Shown: positions 1-9,303, numbered from the stretch's first letter. The stretch is DNA of 64,000 nucleotides from Polynucleobacter sp. Tro8-14-1 (GCF_018881655.1 NZ_JACVPX010000006.1:124001-188000); one strand, 5' to 3'. Made by a program: numbers and translations. The notes: generated by a model not told the origin, from the letters alone.

Positions 1-2
1 GA

Positions 3-1607
3 CTGCAAGGTCCCGCTCAGATTCCCAATAGCACCCAAAACCTATTAGCTGCAGATCAATTAGTCAGTCGTTGGGAGGCGACTACCAGCGACAAACTCAG
101 ACGCTCTTTTTCAGGAGCAAGTGGTTACGTTTTGTCTGAAGGTTTCAGTAGTGAGTATGACCCTAAACCTTATGAAGTGAGTCTATTAAGCCAAACCATC
201 GCTTTAAACCACATCTCTCAAGGACGCTGGAATGATGCCATGGTGGAAGCCAAAAAGATGGCGCAGCGTGAAAAGGTTATTGAGGAGTTGATACAGAGTA
301 GGGTGGCCGCAGTCTCCAAGGTAGAGCAGGAGCAGCAAAATAATCCCAATACTCAAGGTGCATCTAGTCGTATTGAAAGTATTAGCGGTTACCCAATCAA
401 TCTATTGGATGACGAGGAAACCCGTAGCCTTAAGAACTCGTATCAGAATCCTGCAGCGTATTACCTGTCTGGTTTTATTCACGAGTCACAAGGAGAGGCA
501 AGTCTAGCTGCGCCAGGTTATCGCTTGGCAATTGAGTTGCGACCACAAGTCAACTTCTTTAAAACCAGTATTGCTAAGTTGGACTCCAATATTGCCAATC
601 AAGGCAAAAAAGCGTTTGCTGATACCTTGATTATTGTTGATACAGGTTACATGCCCAAAATTATTCCTTATCAAATCAGCCAGTCTTTTAATCTGGGCGG
701 TAACCCAAAGTTGGTTACCTTAACTTTTCCGGTCATCGAAAAATCTACTGAGCGTTTCAGGCCAACCATGGTTCAGTTAGGCGATAAGGTGGCTAATCCA
801 GAGTTGGTTGCCAATATTGATGCTATGGCTCGCAAGAACTTGCGTGATGAGATGCCAGCCTATGTTTTAAGAGCATCCTCTAGAGCCTTAGTCTCTCTAG
901 CCGCGCAATATGCAGCGGATCGAGCCGCCCAGCAAGCGGCTAACAAGCGAAGCCAGAATAATCAGAACAATCAGAACAATGGTAGCGCTGCTCTAATTGG
1001 CGCGATTGCAGGAATGATTACGGGATATAGCTTACAAGCAATCAATGTGACTGATGTGCGTCATTGGTCAACTTTGCCCGCGCAAACATACATGGCCAGA
1101 ATGGGTTTGCCGATTGGACCAACTGTTCTGAAATACACTTTGCCATCTGGCGTAACCGCATCTCAAACGGTTAATTTAGTAGGCGGGTACAACGTGGTTT
1201 ATATCCGCATGTTTAGAAATAGGGCAGCTGTACTGACCTCGAATGATCCTACTGCGCTTCCTCCCAAAGATCCGGTTGTTAGCACTCCAATAGTCGCATC
1301 TCCAGCCGCCATCTCGCCAGTAAGCTCACACCCCGCTCTCCTTGAACCTAAACCATCTGAGGGTGCATTTGCAGGCTTTAAGAAACTATGGGGAGGCTTT
1401 CAGGATCCGCAGCCCGAAGAGCCTGCTTCAGCAGCGGTAATAACCACCCCAGTAGCGACACAGGCAACCCCCGTACCTGCGGCGCCTATCTCAAACCCGA
1501 CCCCCAATTCCACCCCCAACACTATCCCCGCTAGCGGTAATATGGAAGGGGTGAAGCCTTACGAGCCACCCAATCTGTTGAATAGCTTTCAGCAGCTTTT
1601 TAATTAG
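3..1607 (+). CDS. COG3014-like conserved protein, 5' end cut by window
   Basis: The reading frame is open from base 3, so the gene begins before the window; the TTG at 132 is only an internal codon. The visible part is about 534 residues. It has a TPR-like stretch (motifs such as ALNHISQGRWNDAMVEAKK near the start), a middle domain of unknown fold, an Asn/Gln-rich run encoded around 950-980, a short hydrophobic Gly/Ala/Ile segment (about 985-1045), and a Pro/Thr-rich C-terminal tail. It resembles the COG3014 family of uncharacterised proteins that sits beside ycfL and lpoB in other proteobacteria, and the same neighbours follow here (11 nt to the next gene). A role in peptidoglycan or envelope maintenance is inferred only from context. 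The export signal, if any, lies outside the window. Confidence 0.75.
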   Translation: MQGPAQIPNSTQNLLAADQLVSRWEATTSDKLRRSFSGASGYVLSEGFSSEYDPKPYEVSLLSQTIALNHISQGRWNDAMVEAKKMAQREKVIEELIQSRVAAVSKVEQEQQNNPNTQGASSRIESISGYPINLLDDEETRSLKNSYQNPAAYYLSGFIHESQGEASLAAPGYRLAIELRPQVNFFKTSIAKLDSNIANQGKKAFADTLIIVDTGYMPKIIPYQISQSFNLGGNPKLVTLTFPVIEKSTERFRPTMVQLGDKVANPELVANIDAMARKNLRDEMPAYVLRASSRALVSLAAQYAADRAAQQAANKRSQNNQNNQNNGSAALIGAIAGMITGYSLQAINVTDVRHWSTLPAQTYMARMGLPIGPTVLKYTLPSGVTASQTVNLVGGYNVVYIRMFRNRAAVLTSNDPTALPPKDPVVSTPIVASPAAISPVSSHPALLEPKPSEGAFAGFKKLWGGFQDPQPEEPASAAVITTPVATQATPVPAAPISNPTPNSTPNTIPASGNMEGVKPYEPPNLLNSFQQLFN

Positions 1608-1618
1608 GAAAGACCCAG

Positions 1619-1975
1619 ATGAAAAAATACCTCGCAATCCTGATGACGGCACTTGCTCTTGCCGCATGTAGCTCAACGCCATCCATGAAGGACATGACGG
1701 TACGCACGGGTGATACGGATGGCATTCAAATTGCTGATATGCGTAGTTTGATGCGCAATGGCGTATTGACAGCGCAGGTAACCATACAGAATGACAGCAA
1801 ATCCAATCTCGTGTCTTATCGATTTAAGTGGATTGGTAAAAACGGCATGGCGGTAACAGATGAGGAGCCGTGGAAGCCTGTAACAGTAGGTAAGGGGCAG
1901 TCGACCGTTATCATGGGAATCGCCCCAACGCCAGATGCTACTGACTTTCGTTTTGAATTAAATCAATACAAATAA
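1619..1975 (+). CDS. ycfL: YcfL family lipoprotein (DUF1425)
   Basis: A 118-residue precursor with a type II signal peptide: KK at positions 2-3, a hydrophobic stretch, then the lipobox LAAC followed by SSTPS. The mature part is a small beta-rich domain matching the DUF1425/YcfL family (a conserved VTIQNDSKSNL-type strand and a KWIGKNGM turn). It is expected to be anchored to a periplasmic membrane leaflet. The AGGAAAG ribosome-binding sequence just after the preceding stop supports the start at 1619. In many gammaproteobacteria ycfL is directly beside lpoB (ycfM), as here. Molecular function is not established; linkage to penicillin-binding-protein activation is inferred from gene order. Confidence 0.85.
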   Translation: MKKYLAILMTALALAACSSTPSMKDMTVRTGDTDGIQIADMRSLMRNGVLTAQVTIQNDSKSNLVSYRFKWIGKNGMAVTDEEPWKPVTVGKGQSTVIMGIAPTPDATDFRFELNQYK

Positions 1976-2027
1976 AAATCAATTAACTATTTAATATTTA
2001 AAAGATTTAGGCTTATTAAGGATGATC

Positions 2028-2612
2028 ATGAACACTAAAACTATTCGCTTATCTGCTATTGCATTATCAGTAGCAGCGCTTGCTGCATGCTCAGGACCGC
2101 AGGTTCGTTACGGCGATGCGAAGGCGGTAGAGACCGTTAATGCAAACTATGGATCAACTGATCTACAGATGATTGCCGAGGCAATGACAAGATCACTGCT
2201 CCAGTCTAAGGCTATCTCTGGAAGTAAAGATGCGCCTATTGTGACGCTTGCAGATGTGAAGAATAAGACTTCTGAATATATCGATACGCGTGTAATTACC
2301 GATAAGATCCGCACGCAGTTAATGAAGAGCGGTCAAGTGCGATTCGCAGTGAGTGTTTCTGAAATGCAAAATCAGACTGAAGAGCTCAAGCGTCAAAATC
2401 AGTCAGGTTTATATAAGAACAGCACGATTGCCAAGACGGGCAATATGCAGGGCGCTCAGTATCGTATCGAAGGATCGATTGCTTCTATTGTCAAAAACAC
2501 CAAGGATGTGAAAGACGTTTATTACGTATTTAATCTCAACCTCATTAACAACGAATCCGGTTTGCTCGAGTGGGCTGATGAAAAAGAGATTCGTAAGACT
2601 GCTACACGCTAA
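2028..2612 (+). CDS. lpoB: Penicillin-binding protein activator LpoB
   Basis: About 194 residues with a lipoprotein signal ending in the lipobox LAAC-SGP. The mature domain fits the LpoB/COG3417 family (motifs TLADVKNKTSEYIDTR, KIRTQLMKSGQVRF, AQYRIEGSIASI, YYVFNLNLINNESGLLEW). LpoB is an outer-membrane lipoprotein that reaches through the periplasm to stimulate the bifunctional synthase PBP1b in E. coli; whether the same partner is used here is inference. Two ATGs lie six bases apart at 2022 and 2028. The AAGGAT Shine-Dalgarno begins at 2018 and overlaps the first ATG, so 2028 is preferred. It is preceded by a 46-nt AT-rich gap and followed 35 nt later by another lipoprotein gene. Confidence 0.88.
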   Translation: MNTKTIRLSAIALSVAALAACSGPQVRYGDAKAVETVNANYGSTDLQMIAEAMTRSLLQSKAISGSKDAPIVTLADVKNKTSEYIDTRVITDKIRTQLMKSGQVRFAVSVSEMQNQTEELKRQNQSGLYKNSTIAKTGNMQGAQYRIEGSIASIVKNTKDVKDVYYVFNLNLINNESGLLEWADEKEIRKTATR

Positions 2613-2647
2613 TACGCAACTCAACACCATAATGAATTGAGCAACAC

Positions 2648-3685
2648 ATGAATAAAATATTATTAGCTTGTGCGGGTATGAGCCTAGTTTTTTTGGCTGG
2701 CTGTGCTAGCAAGCCGCCTGCTCTCGTCGAATCTGCGTATATTGGCCAAGTTCCAGCAGACCCACCCAAAAATCCCGTAATCAGTGCTGAGGCCCTAAAG
2801 GCCGATTCCAAGTCAATTGCAGTCACTGATATCTACTTTAAGAAAGAAGGAAAAAATTTAACGTTTGTCGAAGAAACTAGGACGACAACAGATAGCAATA
2901 TTTCTTCTGCGATTGCGCCCAAGACTATTGAGGTGGATGCGGATAAAGCCAATGCATCTGCTATTGCTGGCGGGGCAAATTCATCTGCGTTCCCAGTGAA
3001 GTTCACTAATTTGGCCGATCCTACAGCTACTAGTCCAGGTGTAGCCGCAGCGCCTGTAACGGATACGGCAGCTCCAAGTAACAGCTCTTCAAGCGCCAAT
3101 ACTCAAAGTATGAAGAAGTCGGGATATCAGGCCAATAATGAGTATGGAGAATTGCGTTACTTGGCCAACCCCATTCGTGGCCTGTTGATTAAGTCTGGCT
3201 ATAAAGTGGTTCAAGCCAAGGCTGCCGTAGCCGCCCCTAATCAAGGCGATGAGTACTTTGATATTGTTAAACGGATCAAAGCTGGCGATTTCGGTGATGC
3301 AGACTATGTTTTATACGGTGTGTTGGCGGAAGTCTCTAGCACGGATAACGTATCTGATATTCCTGGAACCAAATCTACCTCGCAACAGATGACGCTTGAG
3401 GTAACGGTGGACTTTAATATCGTCGACACCAAGACAACGCAAATCGTTGCGTCATTTGTAGCTTCTGGTGAAGGTAAGGACGTCCAAATCGATGGCAGAG
3501 ACACTGGATATAAACCAAGTAATGCAAAGTTAATGAAGTTGGCTTCATTGGATTTGGCTGAGGATGTACGCAAGCATTTGGCTGATCAAAACTTTATTAC
3601 TAACAATCCTGGTTCGGCAGGGCAGTTGCGTAACCTCAAAACCCGTTTAAATGACGATGCCTCCACTTTGAAGGTCTATAAGTAA
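2648..3685 (+). CDS. CsgG/LpoB-like lipoprotein of unknown function
   Basis: 345 residues with a signal peptide ending in lipobox LAGC-ASKPP. Residues about 30-155 look disordered and Ala/Ser/Thr-rich. Residues about 165-340 contain an LpoB/CsgG-like alpha/beta domain: a conserved start (GELRYLANPIRGLLIKSGYK), then ADYVLYGVLAEV, LEVTVDFNIVDTKTTQIV and a C-terminal helix. It therefore looks like a second, longer relative of the adjacent LpoB, possibly with a long unstructured linker to span the periplasm. It is last in the four-gene lipoprotein run; the next gene is convergent, 20 nt away. Function is inferred from neighbours only. There is no sign of truncation. Confidence 0.75.
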   Translation: MNKILLACAGMSLVFLAGCASKPPALVESAYIGQVPADPPKNPVISAEALKADSKSIAVTDIYFKKEGKNLTFVEETRTTTDSNISSAIAPKTIEVDADKANASAIAGGANSSAFPVKFTNLADPTATSPGVAAAPVTDTAAPSNSSSSANTQSMKKSGYQANNEYGELRYLANPIRGLLIKSGYKVVQAKAAVAAPNQGDEYFDIVKRIKAGDFGDADYVLYGVLAEVSSTDNVSDIPGTKSTSQQMTLEVTVDFNIVDTKTTQIVASFVASGEGKDVQIDGRDTGYKPSNAKLMKLASLDLAEDVRKHLADQNFITNNPGSAGQLRNLKTRLNDDASTLKVYK

Positions 3686-3705
3686 GGGACTCAAAGTAGT
3701 TTGCC

Positions 3706-5097
3706 TTAAACCTGTACCGGCGGATGCGTCTTCTCATAGCGCTCCGCCGTTCTTCTAAAGAGATAGAGCAAAAAGCACGCAGCTAAGCCTAGACTTAAGC
3801 TGTTGCCAGCCCAAAAGCCATTGGCGCCCTGTAGGAATGCCGGTGTATTGCCAAATATATTAAAGCCCATGAGGTAGCCGCCACCAAGGCCTACGCCCCA
3901 GAGTGAGCCTGCATAAATCACCATCGGTAAAAAAGCAATGCGATAGGCCCGCAGAATAAATGCCGCGGTAACTTGAAGGGCATCAAATACTTGATAGAAG
4001 GCTATAAATAAGAAGAGGGGGATAGAGAACGCCTTTACCTCTGCTGGTGGATCGTATAAATCCAATAGCTGTATTCTGAAAATCCAAACTGCGATACCAA
4101 TAGTGATGCACAGCGTGGTGGTAAAAAAGACAGATGACCAACCGATCTCTTCGGCACGCTCGGGCTTGTTGGCACCAATAGATTGTGACACTAAGGTCAT
4201 GGTTGCAATGGAGAGGGATAACGGCACCATGTAGATGACGGTTCCCATGTTGGCTACGATTTGATGTCCCGCTAATGCCGTAGTTCCAAGGCGGGCAATA
4301 AAAAGCGACATAAACGTGAAAGAGGTTACTTCAATCAAGTAACTAAATCCAATAGGTGCACCGAGCTTTAATAATGTCCAGATACGATGCCAATCCGGCA
4401 TGCTAAAGCGGGCAAAGATCTTAAATGGTTTATAAAAGCGATCAAATAAAACGAAGCCTAGAGTCATGAGTAGCCAAGACCAGTTAATGATGACGGTAGC
4501 TACAGCGCAGCCTGGTCCGCCCATGCCCTCTATGCCTAAGCCTCCATAAATAAAGAGTAGGTTTAAGGGTAGCTTGAGTCCTAGGCCAATAATTTGTACA
4601 ACAGTGATGACGGTGGGGCGTGAAACTGCATTGTGTAGGGCCATCAATACGCGCATAGCCATGCTGGCTGGTAAGCCAATTGCTAGGATATTGAGATATA
4701 ACTTTGCTTTACCTTCAATAACATCATTGACTCGGGAAATAGCTAGCAAGTGATCTGCATTGAGCAAAATGAAGCAGCCCAAAATAGTGAGACCTAAAGC
4801 AAGCCAAGCCGCTTGCCGCACTTCTTCGCCGATTTCTCCAAAACGTTTAGCGCCAAAGAGTTGTCCTGCAATTGGTGCTAACGCCGAGATCACTCCGGTG
4901 AGGCCTACGTAAATGCTGATAAAGATGGCTGATGCCATTGCCAGCGCCGCTAAATCATCGGCTGAATAACGTGCCGTCATCGCAGTATCGAGCACGCCAA
5001 ATGCAATCACAGCAAGCTGTCCCACTAATAAAGGTCCGGCTAGTTTTAGTAAAGAGGGGATGTCCTCGCGAAGGCGCGATAGTTTAAAGTGCAGCAC
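3706..5097 (-). CDS. MATE family efflux transporter (NorM-like)
   Basis: 463 residues, about 12 predicted membrane segments, usual MATE length. Family features are the N-terminal PSLLKLAGPLLVGQLA segment, the GVLDTAMTARYSADDLAALAMA helix, and the mid-protein duplication beginning WTLLKLGAPIGFSYLIEV. MATE proteins export cationic drugs, dyes or metabolites using a sodium or proton gradient across the inner membrane; the substrate cannot be read here. The start is GTG at 5097, only 3 nt after the stop of the upstream glycosyltransferase gene, so the two are probably co-transcribed. It ends convergently with the lipoprotein gene at 3685. Confidence 0.92.
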   Translation of the reverse strand: MLHFKLSRLREDIPSLLKLAGPLLVGQLAVIAFGVLDTAMTARYSADDLAALAMASAIFISIYVGLTGVISALAPIAGQLFGAKRFGEIGEEVRQAAWLALGLTILGCFILLNADHLLAISRVNDVIEGKAKLYLNILAIGLPASMAMRVLMALHNAVSRPTVITVVQIIGLGLKLPLNLLFIYGGLGIEGMGGPGCAVATVIINWSWLLMTLGFVLFDRFYKPFKIFARFSMPDWHRIWTLLKLGAPIGFSYLIEVTSFTFMSLFIARLGTTALAGHQIVANMGTVIYMVPLSLSIATMTLVSQSIGANKPERAEEIGWSSVFFTTTLCITIGIAVWIFRIQLLDLYDPPAEVKAFSIPLFLFIAFYQVFDALQVTAAFILRAYRIAFLPMVIYAGSLWGVGLGGGYLMGFNIFGNTPAFLQGANGFWAGNSLSLGLAACFLLYLFRRTAERYEKTHPPVQV

Positions 5098-5100
5098 GAA

Positions 5101-6819
5101 TTATTCCGGGATAACTTCGTAGAGACGCAGGCGTTCATCGCGGTCAGCAGCACGACGATCTTCCCAGAGCAGTGTGAGCTTTTTATTATTTAGCTCTGCA
5201 TATGCCTTTGCTTCGGATTGGCTGTGGGTTAGCATCCATGGGCAATTGGAGTCATCTCGCAAATTGAGCTTGGAGAAGTATTCAAAAGAGGCGAGCTGTG
5301 CAGGACCTAGATTGGTCGTGTCTATGCAGCTACCGCCAGCGGGGATTACTTGCGCCAATCGCGCAGAAACCTGACGATAGGTTTTAGCGTAGTTAATAGT
5401 TGGCAGCCATAAAGACATCAGCAGTACCCACATCAAAGTAGTCCCTGATGCTGAGATGATGAGGCAGCGCCAGATTTCTTTCGGGGCCCGAGAAGTTCTC
5501 CAGCGAACTACTGCCAGCCATACACCCGTAGTAGCAAGAGCAACGATAAAGGCCAAAACATTAAATTGACCAGTAAATCCAGGTAGTAGGCGTGCAATAT
5601 TGGCGGCCGTAGATTCTGGGTAGCCAGTTACTTTTGCGAGCCAAATAATCCAAATAGCTAGCGCGATCAGCGTAAAGCTAAACATTGCAAACCAATCAAT
5701 AAAGCTAATGACGCTTCGCTTAAGAACAGGCAGGCTAAATGCGGCAATAATCGAAAGGCTTGGAATCAAAATCATTAAGTCATGTTCATTTGCTTCTAGG
5801 CGGAACAAAACATAAATTAAGCTGCCGATGAATAAACTCAAAGGAATGCAAAGATGGGGTGCGCGCCATGCGCCCGATTCTTTAATGCGACCCCAGTGCG
5901 CAAGGGAGACGATTGCGAGCGGCCAGACGGGCCACGCGTAAGCCCAGAAGTTCACACTCAAGAAACCGAGTGATTCAATTGATGGAGTAGCGCGCATTTC
6001 CGGTACATTGCGCCAGCCTTCTTCAGCGATATGACGCCATTGCGCTGGCAGATCGGCTAGATACCAAATCAGCGGCCAAATCGCAAAACCGATTAAACCT
6101 AAAACGGTGCTAGTCAGCGTCCAACGAAAGCGTAACTTCGCATTGCTAGCAATGACTGCAATGATGGTGGAGGTAACAATGATTAAGCTGAGTGTGAGAT
6201 TGCTTGATAGGGCGACGATGGCAATACCAAGGCCAGTCCAAAAACCACCTTGCCAAGGTTTATCTAAGCCGCGCACTGTGCCATATAGCACGATGCTAAT
6301 ACCCATGAGCTGCGCCATCATTGGTGTTGTTTCATGGGCGCGTTGCGCTAGACCTACGCATGCCAAGAAAATGAGCAGCGCACCATCAGCTAAGGTCATG
6401 CCGTAGCTCTTTAAATCAGGCTGACCACCAACCGCTAATGCCATCGGCTGCACTTCACGACGACGACCTAATAAATAGGTGGCATACCAAATTGCTAGTG
6501 CAGCAGAGAAGAAGCAGATGGCGGCGTATAAGCGTGCAGCATTAGCGGCGCCAATGAATGGACCAAACCACTCAATGAGGGTGGCGCCCATCCAATAAGG
6601 CAAGGGTGCACCAAGAGAGATATCGCGTCCAGCTAAGTGGGGAACCATCCAGTCTAAGGAGTTACCGCGAAATAGTGTCCACATGCCACCAAACCCAATG
6701 GCATCCTCATTCTTCCAGGGGTCCCGAAAGAAGAGGCCAGCGAAACCATAAACTAAGGTCAGCGCAAAAATAATAATGCGCGGAATAGATTTAGTGGCAG
6801 CGGCAGTAAGTTTGACCAT
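5101..6819 (-). CDS. ArnT/GT39-like membrane glycosyltransferase
   Basis: 572 residues with about 11-12 hydrophobic segments and a short soluble C-terminus. The first periplasmic loop carries DPWKNEDA, equivalent to the acidic metal/phosphate-binding motif of ArnT, PMT and other GT-C enzymes. Such enzymes move a sugar from a lipid-phosphate donor to a lipid or protein acceptor on the periplasmic side of the inner membrane. Donor and acceptor are not deducible. The MATE gene follows 3 nt later. Oddly, the gene starts only about 16 nt after the terminator of rpmE2, leaving little room for a promoter in the gap. Confidence 0.8.
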   Translation of the reverse strand: MVKLTAAATKSIPRIIIFALTLVYGFAGLFFRDPWKNEDAIGFGGMWTLFRGNSLDWMVPHLAGRDISLGAPLPYWMGATLIEWFGPFIGAANAARLYAAICFFSAALAIWYATYLLGRRREVQPMALAVGGQPDLKSYGMTLADGALLIFLACVGLAQRAHETTPMMAQLMGISIVLYGTVRGLDKPWQGGFWTGLGIAIVALSSNLTLSLIIVTSTIIAVIASNAKLRFRWTLTSTVLGLIGFAIWPLIWYLADLPAQWRHIAEEGWRNVPEMRATPSIESLGFLSVNFWAYAWPVWPLAIVSLAHWGRIKESGAWRAPHLCIPLSLFIGSLIYVLFRLEANEHDLMILIPSLSIIAAFSLPVLKRSVISFIDWFAMFSFTLIALAIWIIWLAKVTGYPESTAANIARLLPGFTGQFNVLAFIVALATTGVWLAVVRWRTSRAPKEIWRCLIISASGTTLMWVLLMSLWLPTINYAKTYRQVSARLAQVIPAGGSCIDTTNLGPAQLASFEYFSKLNLRDDSNCPWMLTHSQSEAKAYAELNNKKLTLLWEDRRAADRDERLRLYEVIPE

Positions 6820-6833
6820 GGGTGAAGTTCAAA

Positions 6834-6860
6834 ATAAAAAAGGCAGCAAACGCTGCCTTA
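6834..6860 (-). terminator. Rho-independent terminator of rpmE2
   Basis: Read on the minus strand, the stem AAGGCAGC / GCTGCCTT (6840-6847 with 6852-6859, 4-nt loop) is followed by a T-rich tract (complement of the A run at 6836-6841). It lies 49 nt after the L31 stop and just before the glycosyltransferase start. Confidence 0.85.
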
Positions 6861-6908
6861 ATTATCTCGCAGAGCAGGTATTTAACATACCCCGCGAATA
6901 GAAGTGGT

Positions 6909-7256
6909 TTAAGCCTTCTTCTTAGCTGGCTTTTCAGCAGCTTTAGCTTCTGCAGCAGCAGCTTTTTTCTCAGCTGTTTTAGCAGCGCCATCACCGGTAG
7001 CTTTAGCAACAGCCTTAGTACCGAATTTCTGACGGAATTTCTCAACACGACCAGCGGTATCCATAATTTTCTGGGTACCAGTGTAGAAAGGGTGTGATTC
7101 AGATGAAGTCTCGATCTTGGCCAATGGATATTCATTGCCATCTTCCCACTTGATTGTCTCTCTAGTAGACATAGTGGAGCGAGTCTTGAAGCTGAAGTTA
7201 TTGGAAACGTCTACAAAGACGATTTCGCGATATTCGGGGTGAATGCCAGGTTTCAT
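6909..7256 (-). CDS. rpmE2: 50S ribosomal protein L31 type B
   Basis: 115 residues. The first ~80 match type B L31 ([43 protein letters not shown]). No cysteine is present, so this is the zinc-independent C-minus form. A Lys/Ala-rich tail of about 35 residues ([25 protein letters not shown]) extends beyond the core, making the protein longer than the usual 80-90 residues; similar basic tails are common on ribosomal proteins of this group. It binds the 50S central protuberance. It lies downstream of rho on the same strand but behind rho's own terminator, and carries its own terminator. Confidence 0.95.
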   Translation of the reverse strand: MKPGIHPEYREIVFVDVSNNFSFKTRSTMSTRETIKWEDGNEYPLAKIETSSESHPFYTGTQKIMDTAGRVEKFRQKFGTKAVAKATGDGAAKTAEKKAAAAEAKAAEKPAKKKA

Positions 7257-7377
7257 GTTGAGTCCTATGAGCGGGGAGCCGTTTGAGCCAAATTGGCTGA
7301 AATACTTTCCCAGGTTTTAAAAGCGGTAAAGGCGAAATTATGCCATGAAATCAACAACAAAGCGCTGTTTAGGTATC

Positions 7378-7400
7378 TAAAAAGGGCTGAAACAGCCCTC
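7378..7400 (-). terminator. Rho-independent terminator of rho
   Basis: On the minus strand the stem AGGGCTG / CAGCCCT with a 3-nt loop (7383-7389 with 7393-7399) is followed by TTTTT (complement of 7379-7383). It begins 14 nt past the rho stop codon. Apparently the rho gene itself ends with an intrinsic, Rho-independent signal. Confidence 0.85.
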
Positions 7401-7412
7401 TAGACCCCTAAA

Positions 7413-8675
7413 TTAGCCTCCGCGACGCATTAAGTCGAAGAATTCACCATTATTTTTGGTTGATTTGAGCTTATCTACGATGAAGTTCATCGCCTCGATA
7501 TCGTCCATATCGGCCAGCAATTTACGCAATACCCAGATCTTCTGGAGGTTCTCAGCTTTAACCAAGAGCTCCTCGCGGCGGGTGCCAGACTTATTGAGGT
7601 TAATCGATGGGTAAACACGACGCTCAGCCAAACGACGCTCAAGGTGAACTTCCATATTGCCAGTACCTTTGAACTCTTCATAGATGAGGTCATCCATGCG
7701 GCTACCAGTTTCAATCAGAGCAGTTGCGATGATGGTTAATGAACCACCTTCTTCAATATTACGGGCGGCACCAAAGAAACGTTTTGGACGTTGTAATGCA
7801 TTGGCATCCACACCACCAGAGAGTACTTTGCCTGATGAAGGAACAACAGTGTTGTATGCGCGTGCAAGACGAGTAATGGAATCTAACAAGATGATCACAT
7901 CTTTGCCCATCTCAACCAAGCGCTTGGCTTTTTCAATCACCATCTCGGCAACTTGAACGTGACGTACTGCTGGCTCATCAAAGGTAGAGGCAACGACTTC
8001 ACCGCGAACAGAGCGTTGCATCTCAGTTACCTCTTCAGGACGCTCGTCAACGAGCAACACAATCAAAATCGCTTCAGGATTATTGGCAGCAATCGCGTGA
8101 GCAATGTGCTGCATCATCACAGTCTTACCGGATTTTGGTGAGGCCACAATCAAGCCACGTTGGCCGTAACCAATCGGGGAGATCATGTCGATGATGCGGC
8201 CAGTGAGGTTCTCTTCGGCTTTGATATCACGCTCTAAGCTGATCACGCGATTTGGGTGCAATGGGGTTAAGTTCTCGAACATGATGCGGTTCTTGAGGGC
8301 TTCTGGAGCCAAACCGTTGATCTTGTCTACCTTTACCAAAGCAAAGTAACGCTCACCATCTTTAGGTGTACGTACTTCACCTTCAACGCTATCACCAGTG
8401 TGCAAGTTAAAGCGACGAATCTGCGCAGGGGAGATATAAATATCGTCAGGAGAAGCCATGTAAGAGGCTTCAGGAGAGCGCAAGAAACCAAAGCCATCAG
8501 GCAGTACTTCCAAAGTGCCGTCACCGAATACGGTTTCGCCAGCCTTCGCACGTTTTTTCAGAATGGCAAACATTAATTCTTGTTTGCGCATCCGTTGTGT
8601 GTTTTCAATCTCCAAGCTAGCTGCCATTTCAAGCAGAGCGGATACGTGGAGGACTTTGAGTTCAGTTAATTGCAT
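7413..8675 (-). CDS. rho: Transcription termination factor Rho
   Basis: 420 residues, standard length. N-terminal helical bundle ([18 protein letters not shown]), cold-shock-like RNA-binding domain with RNP1-type GFGFLRSPE, Walker A SPKSGKT in the primary ATPase core, Walker B region [14 protein letters not shown], and the conserved tail [10 protein letters not shown]. The hexamer binds C-rich nascent RNA and uses ATP to remove RNA polymerase. The gene has a leader of up to about 250 nt before it; rho is autoregulated in other bacteria, and that leader carries a direct repeat (see findings). Confidence 0.98.
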   Translation of the reverse strand: MQLTELKVLHVSALLEMAASLEIENTQRMRKQELMFAILKKRAKAGETVFGDGTLEVLPDGFGFLRSPEASYMASPDDIYISPAQIRRFNLHTGDSVEGEVRTPKDGERYFALVKVDKINGLAPEALKNRIMFENLTPLHPNRVISLERDIKAEENLTGRIIDMISPIGYGQRGLIVASPKSGKTVMMQHIAHAIAANNPEAILIVLLVDERPEEVTEMQRSVRGEVVASTFDEPAVRHVQVAEMVIEKAKRLVEMGKDVIILLDSITRLARAYNTVVPSSGKVLSGGVDANALQRPKRFFGAARNIEEGGSLTIIATALIETGSRMDDLIYEEFKGTGNMEVHLERRLAERRVYPSINLNKSGTRREELLVKAENLQKIWVLRKLLADMDDIEAMNFIVDKLKSTKNNGEFFDLMRRGG

Positions 8676-8700
8676 GTGGTTCTCGGGTGTTGATGAATTT

Positions 8701-8779
8701 GAATTTGGGAATTTGTTTTGGAGTATCGCTGCGCTGATTTAGATCACGCAGAAGTGGAAAAACAGAATTTGGGAATTTG
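8701..8779. repeat. 15-bp direct repeat in rho leader
   Basis: GAATTTGGGAATTTG occurs exactly at 8701-8715 and again at 8765-8779, in the gap upstream of rho. Read in the direction of rho transcription the repeats are CAAATTCCCAAATTC. Each unit itself contains two GAATTTG/GGAATTTG copies. Confidence 0.8.
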
Positions 8780-8881
8780 CTAAAAGAAGGGGGAGGTAAA
8801 TTGCTGAAAATCGGAGCACTGATTAGTGCGTTTGAGTAATACTACACCAAAAAATGCATGTGACAAGCGTTTAAAGCGGTA

Positions 8882-8914
8882 AAAGCCACAGGCTCAGCTG
8901 GTGAACCTGTGGTC
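8882..8914 (-). terminator. Terminator of trxA
   Basis: On the minus strand the stem CCACAGG / CCTGTGG (8886-8892 with 8906-8912, 13-nt loop) is followed by CTTTTACC. It starts 11 nt after the trxA stop. The T tract is short, so termination may be partial. Confidence 0.65.
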
Positions 8915-8923
8915 TGAGACTAT

Positions 8924-9250
8924 TTACAGATGACTATCAATAAATGCAGTCAACTGGGATTTGGCCAAAGCGCCTACTTTTTGAGCAGCCACGGTGCCAT
9001 TTTTGAAGAGGATTAGGGTAGGAATGCCGCGAATATTGAACTGGGCAGGTACGCCTTGGTTCTCATCTACGTTCATTTTTGCGATCTGTATCTTATCGCC
9101 ATACTCGCCAGCGAGCTCTTCCAGGATCGGACCAATCATTTTGCAAGGACCGCACCACTCAGCCCAGAAGTCGAGCAGAACAGGTTTATCGGACTTGAGG
9201 ACGTCTTGTTCGAAAGAGGCGTCAGTTACATATTTAATGCCGGCACTCAT
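8924..9250 (-). CDS. trxA: Thioredoxin
   Basis: 108 residues, the typical size of thioredoxin 1. The redox site is WCGPC at residues 32-36 (Cys33, Cys36), and the cis-proline loop is GIPTLI. It is a general cytosolic dithiol reductant for ribonucleotide reductase, methionine sulfoxide reductases and others. It is transcribed divergently from the AddB-like gene across a 110-nt gap and lies upstream of rho, as in many proteobacteria. Confidence 0.97.
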   Translation of the reverse strand: MSAGIKYVTDASFEQDVLKSDKPVLLDFWAEWCGPCKMIGPILEELAGEYGDKIQIAKMNVDENQGVPAQFNIRGIPTLILFKNGTVAAQKVGALAKSQLTAFIDSHL

Positions 9251-9303
9251 GAAAATTCCTTATTTAGACTTATTTAGCGAGTTATTTAATTATGTCGTTA
9301 TAA

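Noticed and set aside
6791..7141. Open frame of 116 codons within rpmE2, another frame
   Set aside because: Repetitive Leu/Lys product arises from the Lys/Ala codons of the L31 tail; no ribosome-binding site and L31 is certain.
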